Under the pieces are notes generated by a model, which saw only the letters and a list, made by a program, of their open reading frames with translations, ran no database searches and was not told the origin of the DNA. DNA of 64,000 nt, taken from contig NC_052669.1 of assembly GCF_016802725.1 (NCBI RefSeq), forward strand, positions 9,199,770 to 9,263,769, written 5' to 3'. Both the position numbers and the translations under genes were made by a program. Every line of letters starts with the position of its first letter. Positions within the stretch are counted from its first letter, which is position 1. The stretch comes from Solenopsis invicta. Its lineage: Eukaryota > Arthropoda > Insecta > Hymenoptera > Formicidae. This document shows positions 38,537-49,762 of the stretch, piece after piece.

Positions 38537-38598
38537 ATGTGCACGTGACGGAAGTAATCGTTACGCACGAGCAAGCGTGTAACGAGGACGATAAGCCT
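38537..38598. repeat. Dispersed ~60-bp hairpin motif, copy A
   Basis: Core ACGGAAGTAATCG followed by TTACGCACGAGCAAG and GTAACGAG. CGTGACG (38544-38550) can pair with CGTTACG (38559-38565) with one G-T wobble around an 8-base loop. Shares the terminal ACGATAAGCCT with copy C (ACGATGAGCCT). Confidence 0.8.
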
Positions 38599-39238
38599 TC
38601 TGTACGTCGCATTGCGGTATACTTCCGCCCGATGAAAAACTTGATTCTAAGGTACTACCTTAACGAGATCAACGTGGTACTTCTTGATCGTTCACGTGAT
38701 GTGGCGTGTACCCTGTCTTGAATACATTATATATTTTCCTGAATTTTTTCCACGGAAATTATGAAACGCTTATCCGCGTATTTATCTTCTCAGCTTGACT
38801 ATCTCATTTGTAGTGACTATACGTGCAGCGTATTAAACGTCAAATGTCTCGAAATAATCTTCACTCAATTCTTCTAATAAACTTTTTATAAATTAAAGGT
38901 CTATAATCAAATTATTTAAATTAAGGACGTATGACACGAGAATAAACTTGACGTGAATTCCGAAATATATTTTCCAATCACGTCTAATCGAAATGAATTG
39001 AGATTGAAAGTAATTACGGCGATACCGAGAGAAATAAAATATTAATTGTAAATCGATAAGAGTAAACATTGTAGGAAATTTATGGAAATCAATGAGCGTT
39101 ATAACATCGGTAGCCGATAGTTTTCTGGGTAAAAGCCATAATGAAGCGATCATCAGTCTTCCAGCTACGTTGAGGATAGTTTCCATATTCGAAGAAACAT
39201 CTTGTATTTCATAGTGTGCAAAATGCTTGCAACGAAAA

Positions 39239-39293
39239 ATGTGTTCATGCGTAACGGAAGTAATCGGTCACGCACGAACAAGCGTATAACGAG
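39239..39293. repeat. Dispersed ~60-bp hairpin motif, copy B
   Basis: ATGTGTTCATGCGTAACGG, then AAGTAATCGGTCACGCACG, then AACAAGCGTATAACGAG. Aligns with copies A and C over its full length, with one inserted G. The stem is weaker (one A-C mismatch and an insertion). Confidence 0.8.
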
Positions 39294-40068
39294 GTCAGCA
39301 AACTCTTAGGATATTGAGTTACCGAGCAATTCAGCCCGGCAGGAAATTTCAATTTCTACTTACACCGCGTTATCGAGTGCCTCGCGCATAGCTTTATCTT
39401 TGATATAGCTGAGCGGTGGAGATTTCGTTATTCGCGGAGGAAGCAATAAGCGAATGGTAGCGGAAACACGATACGCCGCTATTACCGAGCACAATCTCTC
39501 CTCGGGAATCTATCCGCTTTTTAAAGATTATTAAGATTTACCCTCCCGGTCTCAATCTGTTTACAAATCGTTAATGCGATTCGATGATGAAAAAGTTCCG
39601 CGCTTTGGATCACAGATTTCCACTTTTTTTTTTATCTTATAAAAAGCTGCTATTTCTTCGACTACTTAAAGAAGCGGGCGCGTAAGGTGCGGCTTTTTTT
39701 CGAAGATACGTAAATTCTGAAGTAGGACAGTAAACAAGCGAGTCGCTGGAATTGCCGTTTAATAAAAATACGTGATGAAAGAAGTTTTAACGCTGCGCCT
39801 GAAAACTCGCGCATAGTCGCGCGCATTTTATCAAACAATAACATTCATTTCAGCGGGCGCATAGTTACGCGCACTGAACTCTCATTAAACCCGAAACGAA
39901 CAAACGCGACACGACACGTTACCGGAAAGTGGTTGCAATTTTTCGCGAGCGTGGAATTACTCGGAACGAAAATCGCGGGATTGTGCGGGAGTCCTGGGGA
40001 AAATCTGGGATGTGCGGGGGAAAACGAATTACCCGAGCGGACGGGAGCGAGTAACGTTTGAACGGAGA

Positions 40069-40135
40069 ACGTGCTCATGCGTGACGGAAGTGATCGTCAC
40101 GCACGACCGAGTGTCTAACGAGCAACGATGAGCCT
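40069..40135. repeat. Dispersed ~60-bp hairpin motif, copy C
   Basis: ACGTGCTCATGCGTGACGG, then AAGTGATCGTCACGCACG, then ACCGAGTGTCTAACGAG. GCGTGACG (40079-40086) pairs perfectly with CGTCACGC (40095-40102) around GAAGTGAT, giving an 8-bp stem. Same orientation as A and B. Spacings are about 702 and 830 bp. Confidence 0.8.
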
Positions 40136-40596
40136 CCGATGCAACCTTCACACCATCGAAAATCGGGTTACGATTCTAGATTCGCGGCACAATAAACATC
40201 GATCCTCTCGCCTCTTCGCGGGACAATATACTCGTTCGAATTGCACATGCCCGATCTTGGCAAATTACCCCTATTAATTCGGTGATAAGCATCTTCCTCG
40301 CGCCGCCGCGGCCGCGCCGGTAGAAAAATTGTTTTGCAAGAAAAATTAACGGCCGCGGCAATGTGAATTTGTTGAATACGACGACAAAGGGAACTGAGGA
40401 ATACGCTTCGTTAAACGAGAGATCATTTGTGCGTTAGAAACGCTCGCGGCAACTATAACGTAATTGCTGTTCGCCTTCCCAATTTAACGAGCTCTTGCTC
40501 TCGTGCGAATATCAATGTAATTGTTAAATGTGCCTTCGCGAATATTTACGAAGAGTCTTAGCAGATAATAAGAATACAATATTTCCTACAGAGTAT

Positions 40597-40599
<3 letters not shown>

Positions 40600-40641
<42 letters not shown>
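40600..40641. repeat. (GA)n microsatellite
   Basis: About 20 uninterrupted GA dinucleotides, about 100 bp upstream of the 40738 hairpin. Confidence 0.95.
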
Positions 40642-40643
<2 letters not shown>

Positions 40644-40737
40644 AACGATTTTTTATTTCAATTACAAGTTCCAAGTAGATTTTTTTTTTTCACAAATTGA
40701 GACAATGTTAAAATCAATTTTCGAGATATAAAAAACA

Positions 40738-40793
40738 AATAATTAAAAGCATGGTTTATCAAAAGCTTCTAGTAAACCACGCTTTTAATTATT
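40738..40793. ncRNA. Precursor-miRNA-like hairpin (strand undetermined)
   Basis: The arm AATAATTAAAAGCATGGTTT plus A (40738-40758) is complementary to TAAACCACGCTTTTAATTAT plus T (40773-40793) over 21 positions with a single mismatch. The loop is 14 bases (40759-40772). Size and near-perfect pairing with one internal mismatch suit a small RNA precursor, although the stem is shorter than a canonical animal pri-miRNA. A decayed palindromic MITE is the main alternative. I do not recognise a known miRNA family. Confidence 0.35.
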
Positions 40794-42839
40794 AAATGCA
40801 ATTACGTCGTAACATCACGTTAATTCAAATTAAGCTTTGTTTCGGAATCCTTATTTGATAATCGAAACGCAAAAAAATAGAAATGGCAAGCAAACACAGA
40901 AATGAAAAATAATTGTGCATTCGCGCGAGAGAATCTTTCGGCTCGTCGAACCATTAAAATCAATTCTTTGAAGAAACAAAGCCAAGCACAAATTACCTAT
41001 TCAAACAAAATGTGCATCGCAAACGTAACCGATCCTCGTGCGTGAACGAGAAGAATTATATCGCGACGTGCATACATACGTCTCATGTAAAGCAGGACGT
41101 CTTGCAATTGATTGCAATTAAATATCGAAACAATTGCAACGTTCGCGCCCTCGATTCAGATTAAAGTTCGAATAGATACAGGATTAAATCCGTGTCCGCG
41201 ATAGTGCCATATAAATCCCTCGTACATGCAAAATATCAGGAAACGCTTTTGTGTCAAGCAGTTGTCTGAAAGCCTGTTGAAGTCGTTACAAACTAATCCC
41301 GAAAACTTCTCGGTGTATCACACAGCTTTCAGCTACCTAAATCACTCTATTATACTTCCGAAAAGAATCGGATCACGGTTCACGCAACGTGCACCGCCGA
41401 ATCAATCATATCCGAATTGAAACCGTAAATTACCGGTCGATCATAGCTCGTGTGTGTATCGAGCGCATTCGTCATATTTATGTGAAAAACGCGTCATCCT
41501 AACAACCGAGCGTATTTTTTTTTTTTTTAAGTTTATGTTTCCGCGACACGGAGTGTTGTTGACTGCTGTCCACCCTCCGCTACCTGTCGTAACACGCGCG
41601 AATTCTCGCGTTCGCATAAACATCGACGTTACCCTCGAATGCAATTGCGGAATTCTCGCAGTGCTCAATATCGCTCACATTCACAGAATTCAATTAACGT
41701 AAGGGAAAGTTTGGAGCAGCTCTTGCTAACTGTTTTCCCGTCGAAAGCGGCTCGGCATTAAAAAGCAAATGAATATTAAATGTACGACGGTAGGGAGAGA
41801 CGGGAGGAACCTGTTTTTTTTCCATCCTGGAAAAAAAAGCGTCTTTCTTCCAAAGGATGAAATACATTTTACCCGTAGCTGCGAATTAAAAAGACGCGGT
41901 GCGGGCGTTTTTATTTTCAAGAAAGTAGGAAGACTACCACGCGCTAAATCCTCTTATCTTTACGTGATGACAGAATGTGAAAATCCTCTGTCAGGGACGT
42001 TTCAGAGCGTGCTGAGGTGGTACGTAACTTGCCGTACGCGTTGCACAACTGAGATAATCATCTCATATTTATTTATGAAAAACTAAACAAAGCCGACACG
42101 CGCGGGACGATATTCGTGCCAAATATCACGCTTGACCCGCTTCCGGTTTCCTTCCGCGACGTGTTGTTCGTCGCATCGATCAGCCGATATAATCACGTTC
42201 GACAGCTTTCTTTCGCAGCTTCGAGAACCCCTACTTTCCATCGTCAAGAAGAAAAAGCGCGTAACAAGCCTGTTTACGACCTCTCGAAGAGAAGACTTCG
42301 GCTTTCGTTAAGAAAATTGCAAGCCGATATAATAATTGCGCTCAGAGGGCGGCGTAATCGTGCCGACGAGGCATCGAAGAAACGACATCCATGGATGTCA
42401 CTAGCAAATGAGGCAGGGTGCTCGCCCATTATCTCAACTTTAGACACGCGAAGTAAAGCTCCGTTAGTCACCCTTCAAGTTGCAATGAGGTGTTGTTACG
42501 CTAACTCGCCTGACCTGACAGAACCGATTGGTTCCTAGAGACAGGCAATTTTGAGATTTCTATCCTTAGTTCTCTATGTATATACTCGAGCAAAGTTCCC
42601 AATGTGCCTTATTCAACACGATTAATCCGACTTAAAACTAGCACGAATCTTCCATTTCTTAGTGAAGTCACATGGTAAGGTCAAACTCTAAGAATTTCAT
42701 GCGCGATTGTAATTTTTCATTGTCGTTCGTTATAGCGCCGATGACGTAGGAAAATATAAAGATCATTCCCTCGGGAACATCCAGCGATGGTACAGCGAGA
42801 AGAAATAAAGAGTTAATTCAAACGCCTACGTCATTGCGA

Positions 42840-43743
42840 GATTTCCTTCGACAGTCTCTACCTAAAGGGCACCGAGGGACCACTCCACCCTCCCCCACTC
42901 TACAATGAACGACGTTACTTTCGCACGTCACGCATCCCCTATTTATTTATCTGCGAAGTAGCTCGGGAGTGGGAGCGAGGTAGCGTGGTGTGGTGTGGCG
43001 GGGACAGACAGCAACCCCCCCACTCAGCCGTTGGCGTCGGCGTCGGCGACGCGACTGGGGGTTGGCGCCCCGGCTTCGTCGCCCTCGACGTCGTTCGGAT
43101 CGCGCTCCGGTTAGTTTGCTCGCTGTCCGCGCGACGGCAGCACAGACTCTTCGCACCCTTGCCGGTGTCCTGTTCCTTGCGCCGCACGCAACCCCAACCC
43201 CCTGGCCCGCCGCCCCGCGCGTCCTCCATCCTCGAAGCAACTCGAGGATCCACGAATCGGTCGAACACAACCGCGGCGGCGGGCGCGCTCAAATGCCGGC
43301 CGTCCTCGTTTATGAGACGCGTCCCGACGCAGCCGACTGATGGCTGCCGCGGCCGGTCGAAGGTACGAGCGTCGCGGAAAAACCGGTGCAAGTTCACGCG
43401 GGTGCGGCGACGCGGCGGAAGACGCAGAAAAAAAACGCGAGGTTCGCGTGCGGAAGAGGGCCGCCGCCGTGAACCAGAACCCGTGCGACGGATCCACGAG
43501 GATTCGCCACGAGGGTCCACGAGGCGAAAAGCGTGTCAAGGTGTCGCGACGAGGGTCTGCGTGAGAGGATCTTAGGGAACGATTTGTCTTCTGGTACTGC
43601 CGCACGATCCTCCTTCAGAAAGTGCGCGTGCCAACTCTTCTCCGCAATGTGTTCTTATTTACGTTTGACATGGTGTTTGAGAGTGAATTGTAAGATGTTG
43701 AGAAATATCAGGGAGATATACGCGGAGTGCGCTCGAGTTTGGT
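42840..43743 (+). promoter_or_regulatory. CpG island with candidate alternative first exon
   Basis: One of the most GC-rich blocks, with large open frames on both strands (196 codons + and 193 codons -), as expected from a stop-poor GC-rich island. At its right edge GGT-GTAAGTAATC (43743/43744) is a strong plus-strand donor. The preceding sequence holds an ATG-initiated frame (MLRNIREIYAECARVW) open to that donor. This would suit an internal promoter plus first exon, either for a shorter collagen isoform or an unrelated transcript. No domain is recognised, so it remains a hypothesis. Confidence 0.35.
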
Positions 43744-43850
43744 GTAAGTAATCAAATCGGCGTGATAAAAGCGTCCTGCATTATATAAGAAAGATATTAG
43801 GAATGCGAGTTTTGCGAGGACGAAGACATAAGCAACTCTCCCGCCTTCAC

Positions 43851-43851
<1 letters not shown>

Positions 43852-43884
<33 letters not shown>

Positions 43885-43904
43885 GTCTGTCTGTCTGTCT
43901 GTCT
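43852..43904. repeat. Compound (CT)n(GTCT)n microsatellite
   Basis: About 15 CT dinucleotides followed by about five GTCT units, just downstream of the CpG island. Confidence 0.95.
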
Positions 43905-43909
43905 CTCTG

Positions 43910-45360
43910 AGTCCCCCTCTTTCTGTCCACCCTACTTATTCTATTATTAAAATACTGGATCAAATGGAATCGCGGTTAAAAATTTAGAAAAAAGGACTTT
44001 TTGAATTTACGATGGCACCATTCCTATAATAAATGTTGAAATACAAAAGGCATAGAGACAATAAATGAATCTATAAATTTTAATTAATAGAAAGAATTAA
44101 TTAAACGCCGACAATGCATACCGATTCGTTATTGCGAGACGGCGAACTTTTCCTCTCCCGTTACCCTTTCATCAGCGGTTAGCTTCTATCGCAGCCATCC
44201 GGATTAAAACTTCATCGAGATAAGACAAATTGCTTGATAAATTGGTTCGTTAACGTGGTCGGGAAAAATCTTGAATGTTAGGCGGAGGAGAAGGACGAGC
44301 CCGCGGGGTTTGCGAATAATTTTCGCAGCGAAATCGCAGCACGTCGATCTGATAAACGTAGAAAACGTTGACCCTCGTTAACTCGGCGTGAGCGAAACGA
44401 ATGTACGAAACCGAAGATTACAATCCCTTACGAATTTCTCGTCTAATGCGCCCTATAAATTTCACTCCTCAAACGGCTTTACATAGCAGCCCGGCATAAA
44501 AGCCCGTCTATCGATACTAAAAGTTTCACGTAAATTAATTGCTTCATTATAACAAGCCGGTGTAATTTTCTGCCCGTGCGATACGGGACAAAGGTCGCGA
44601 GTTCCAGGCAGTGAGCCTTTGCAAAAGAGTTTCCCTTTGGCGAGCGAGTGCCGATTTAACGCGAATTAACGTAATGACCGGCGATATATATTATGCAGAT
44701 AGTTGTACGCGAATGAGTTTGTCGTAAGTAACGACGTAATGACGCTTTCAAAGACTCGCGCAAGGACCGTGTCGTTTAAAGGCGAAATCTGCGAAGAGGG
44801 GCAGTCTTAATAGTAGGGAGTTCTTAGCGCGCACACGGCTAAACTTTTCCCTCTCTCTCGTTTCTTCGCGTCTTCCTTTCTCTATTTGTCCTTCTCTATC
44901 TGCCTTCCACTCCCCCGCGGAATATCGGCACACGAGAGCTGAAACTCGTCTACCGAGATTAAAACTTTATTGAGATAAAATAAACGACTTCATCGCCGAT
45001 CGAAATCATAGAACGCAATCGAAGCGAAGCTGATGAGGCCGTTTGAAGACCAGCTTTGACCGTCGTGAGAGCGTCAATGAGAGACATTTATCTCGTAGAA
45101 AATCTGCTGTGACAGCAAACGTGCGCAACTATTACATTGATAAAATTAGACTCGATTATTGAGTGATCTCCCCTTTTTTTTTCTTCACGTACACGTCGCA
45201 AAATGACCAGAATACGCATTTGCGATGGCTATTACGTGATGAAATAGCGGCAGAGCGCAGCGTGCTGACGATTGGACACAATTGCACTGGTCGCCGCCGC
45301 GATTGCGGCGTCGGCGTAAAATTAATGGGGCTAATTCGGCACAATGGCAAACGACGCTAA
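43910..45360. other. Mixed intronic DNA, no gene recognised
   Basis: Moderate composition with short open frames only. A T-rich/CT-rich pyrimidine run lies near 44850-44900. Confidence 0.55.
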
Positions 45361-47940
45361 AATGACAAATATTAGTATATGTCACTGTTGCATTCGAGAT
45401 ATTTCATAGGTATACGGTAAGATATGTGTGTCAGTCGAAATTGTACGCAGCATCTTTAATAAGTTGCGACAAATCGTAATTAAATTATTTAAAAAATAAT
45501 TTTTTTTTAAATACTTTTTTAGCAATCGCATTTGTTATATCTAGTGAAACAATTCATGATGTCTTAAAAACTGGATTTTTGAAATAAAAAATATCAAAAA
45601 CATATTTGGCATATCGAATTTTTGGCTTTTACAATTTTCTTTATTATTTTACTACTGTTTATTGCATCAAACTAACGAAATAAATAATGTTTCATATGGC
45701 TGAGTAAACGAACAATAATTCACCAATTGACAACTTAAAATTTATAAGTTTATACATCTTAATTTTAAAATGAAATCTCAACAGATTGAAAACAAATTAA
45801 TTTAGCTTTGTATTTCTGTCTTGCCAGAATAGTGCATTATTCTAACCCGTTTTGTTTAATTTAATATAGAAAATAATTAATGATATCTTTGTTTTAATTG
45901 AGTAATTTAATTGAAAGTTTGATTAACAATTTAATTAATACGCAATAATTTGTATCAGAGTTGCGTTGATTACATCGAATGTTGATTGCTATATTCTCGT
46001 ATTGCAGCTACAGTTTGACGACTGGTCATAGTACAGTGTTATAACCTATTATAGTAAACGGCGAACGTTAAGACCACTCATTAAGCACTAAACTTTGAAC
46101 TAATCCAAGAGAGTTTGACAGGATCTATAGAATCGAATTGATAGGTTTACAATAACGACTGATAGCTGTACAAGAGTCGGCCATCGAAATGATGAACAAC
46201 GTGAAACGCTAATTCGATATCGGAATTACGACTCTGATAGAGTGAGATTCATGGAACTTTATGTTATGTTGCATAGTACGTAATATCATGAATTTTAGAG
46301 CAACAAATATCGTCGTGGCGTGACACGTGAGATAACTTGCTCAGTTGCGAGATATGACTTATCGTTTTCTTGCTACGTAGACAAAAATGATTGCTTAAAA
46401 AATATTTTGACAAAATAATTTATTGAAATACATGAAATTAGCTAATTATAAAATTAGAGTTAGATATGTTCACATATATTAAATAAATATAATATCACTC
46501 TTACGTGGAACATTCAAACGCGTATGCACTCTTTCATTAGAGTGTTGAAACTGCAGCATTTTTCTGTCTGTTTGCGGTTACCCGGGGAAAAACGCCACAG
46601 ACAAAATTATATAGTTCAAAGAGAGCAAACGCGAGTGAGAGAAAAATAATTTCTTCGCCAATTTTTCTCTGTACTCCTTACGGCTTTTTAATAAACTAGT
46701 TATTCGGCTGTTTAATTATGCGTGATTGTAATTGCAAATTTAAGGGGTTATCCCGCTCGAAAATAAATATTAAACGGAGATGCTCTTGCAATGTATCGTA
46801 AAGTAAATAGGTTAGACCTTAAACTCGAAGACCTCGAAGGAAAATGTTATTTCGGTACATCCTTCTTTTTTTACCAAAAACGTTTCCCCGACAAATTTTT
46901 ATCGTTTCTGACAACGCAGGAGGGTGAAATATACTGCGTTCAGTTAAACGATTCTTGCCGCATAATATCACAGTATATTATGAAATTATGTACATAATAA
47001 TTAGAAACGTGGTAGATATGCAATCTGCAGCGTCGCGCTGTCTCTCCCGGCCATTTCTCACATGTTTAAATTTCCTTATACGTGACGTATCGCGTGTAAT
47101 AATAAAAGCGATCGAAATACGCTCGCACAAAATACGCGCTCCCCGAATAATTCGCAATAAGATGCATTCCGCGTGCGTTGTGCATAACTATGGATGACCA
47201 GTTTCGAGGTAAACCTCATGTTGCAGCGGAACCCGGTTCACTTGGAAATTTGATTAAGCAGACGCAGAGTGAATGTTAATAGGGATATAACAGGCGTATA
47301 CCTGCATCGCATTGTGTTCAAGAATGGCCATTCGAGGGGCTGAACTAAACTCCCGACGGAATCGGGCCTTGGTAGGAATTTTAATTGTTGCCATAAAACC
47401 GAATTATGCCGGCAACACACGGTGTAACGAGTAGCTCGTCGCGGATAGAAGCTGGTTCGGCATTGGGGCATAAAATATCACCTACAAACACGGGAAAATA
47501 TAATATTGATCATGCGTCGCAGGACAAGTTTTGCCTAACAATACTAACGCATTCGTCACATTTGTCGCAAAAAATAATGCACTCACAAATACGTAACACG
47601 GGGACATTACTAGTATTAATTGCACTCTTATAAAGAGTGAGAGAACACGACGATATATAATAATTGATGCGCCACAAATTATATAGCGTTGTAAGTCAAA
47701 CTTGCGCAATTTTAATTATTTTAATTTAATAATATATTTTATTCAGATGCCCAATATATAATGCTGCAGCTCACACGATAGATTTCTTATTAATTAATTT
47801 TAGTAATTAATCAAGCGAATTTTTAAGAGTTTTAAAATATATAAAAATGTGACGATGTACCTCTAAAATAAAGAATGTGTGCTAATGCATATCGCAGAAG
47901 TAGGATAAATAACGTCAGAATACGGGCGATTTTGCATTGC
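45360..47940. other. AT-rich intronic DNA, no gene seen
   Basis: AT-rich at 45.4-46.9 kb, then mixed. Short chance open frames only. Confidence 0.6.
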
Positions 47941-49320
47941 GAACGGCACACTTAATTCCACTCGAAATCAAGCTCCGCTAAAGATTCGATTAGCGCGTTG
48001 ACACAACTCACTGCTCACTCGACTCAGGCGGACGGCGTGTGAAGGGTTTAAAGCGAAGTGGACCAAGTATTCAGGCGGTGAAGTTGACTAAAATGCAGTT
48101 AAACGCGGGTGCGCCGCGAAACTTGATAGAGTAAATACAACGATAGTGAGCCAGACGCGGCGCGCAAATTCACTGCGTCAATGTTGTGTTTTCCACTTTA
48201 ATTACTACAATTGTGCGGATATTTTCCGCGCGTTTGCACATCCGATTCGAAACCGTTTGCGGACGGGAGAACTTTCAGCGGTTTATCTTTTTGAATCGGT
48301 TAAGTGAGTTTAAGCGTCGAGAGAGCAAACCGAGAACGCATGCAGAAGAAGTTACATACAAGCGCAGCACACTGCTAACAGACATTTAGAGCACTCCGAT
48401 ATTTCGAATAGTCGAAAAATAGCGAGAAAAATATTCATTCATATGCGAATGGATTTGGGGATTCGAAATTCGCTTGGCTGTAACTTCCGTTCTCGAGCAG
48501 AGCGCGACACGGGGAGAAATTTAAGTAGTCCCTTTATACCTTGGAAGAGACATAATGGTAACGGCGAAACGGATACCTCGTTCCGTTTTACGTATACATA
48601 TGTAAGCACGCGTGCATCGACTTGCTATTATGACGTCACGACATACATAAGCGATGTTTTGTTGAATCGTATCTAATTTACACGTCGCTTGCCGTTTGTA
48701 CAATTCGACATTCAGGCTGACGGCGCCGGTAGTCGTCTCGAGTAAAGCGATAAGAGAGAAGTTTTGCGCCCGAAGAAAGTTTCAATAGGAATATTCAGTG
48801 GACAAGAACAGCTATTCCACCTCCATTTAATTCGTCGGCATGCGAGCGCGTTGCGATTTCGCGCCGTGTTAGTGACAAACAACGATTACGAGCGGTATCT
48901 CTCGTATCAGTTATTCAATCATCGCTTAATGACTAAATACCGCCGCACACATCCAAACAAGTTCCGAATCACTTGGATTTTCATTTGAGTTAATGATATG
49001 TGCCAGTTAATTAAGCGAGTACGGCTGAGATAACGCATGGCTGGCTCTTCCATAATTCAGATGCAATTTACTTACGGCGAGGAAAAATTATCGTCGAATC
49101 TTTGAAATATATGCCGATATCGAACTGAACTAGCTACTTTAGCCAATGAGGGAAAATGAGCTTTCGCTCGTTTCTCAATAACGTATAACGCACCAAGTTC
49201 GATTTAGCCCGCTCTGGAAAAACAGCTCTAGATGGGAAACGATACTGAAGCGTTACGAGCGTAGCCGGAAAATTTTCATTTTGAAGTTAGAGATGCTGTC
49301 ATCTCTTGATCTGCAATATG
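47940..49320. other. Mixed intronic DNA, no gene recognised
   Basis: Slightly GC-richer with 60-77-codon open frames on both strands. None recognisable. Confidence 0.5.
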
Positions 49321-49560
49321 TACATTGAGAAAAATAATTTGATTATATCAACAAGATGCGTAGATTGAATGCGTTTTAATGAAACCAAGCGGAATTTCTG
49401 ATTATTACAACAAGACTCGAGATTTTTTAACTAGAATATTTGAATATTTGATAGACTGTTAGTATCATCTGGTATTTCCAACAAGATTTCTGAATAGACA
49501 CCCTGGTTGAATCTCTACCAGAGATTTTCAATTACTGTAACAAAATTCTTTTCCAGTATA
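49321..49560. mobile_element. Degenerate MITE-like element with internal CAACAAGA repeats
   Basis: The left end TACATTGAGAAAAAT is mirrored by ATTCTTTTCCAGTATA at the right. The interior repeats ATCAACAAGAT, TACAACAAGACT and TCCAACAAGATTTCTGA, and ends CTGTAACAAAATTC. This resembles the ends of the 21976-22177 element and an ACACTGAGAAAAA...CAACAAGATTTTT repeat type I recall from ant genomes. No coding capacity. Confidence 0.45.
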
Positions 49561-49704
49561 TATGCAACGCAATGCACAATGCTTCTTGATAAACTAGTTT
49601 GAGTTATACTGAAATATTTTGTCGTCGTTCCCTCGACAGCTGTGCAGTTAGAATCGGCGGAGTCACATTGCACACCTTTTCGCTTCATGGCTTATTTTTT
49701 TGCG

Positions 49705-49741
<37 letters not shown>

Positions 49742-49762
49742 TGCGTGCGTGTGTGTGCGCGC
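49705..49762. repeat. (GT)n microsatellite with GC interruptions
   Basis: About 16 GT dinucleotides followed by GTGCGC/GTGCGTGC units. Alternating purine-pyrimidine, Z-DNA-prone. Confidence 0.95.

Larger units (their letters stand above)
38160..42840. other. Mixed intronic DNA carrying the dispersed motifs and a pre-miRNA-like hairpin
   Basis: Contains motif copies A-C, the GA microsatellite, the 40738-40793 hairpin, and open frames of up to 140 codons (42116-42538 +) with no recognisable product. No gene is assigned. Confidence 0.5.

Noticed and set aside
42939..43605. Open frames of 193-196 codons on both strands
   Set aside because: Mutually overlapping Arg/Pro/Ala-rich frames in an extremely GC-rich island, with no recognisable domain.
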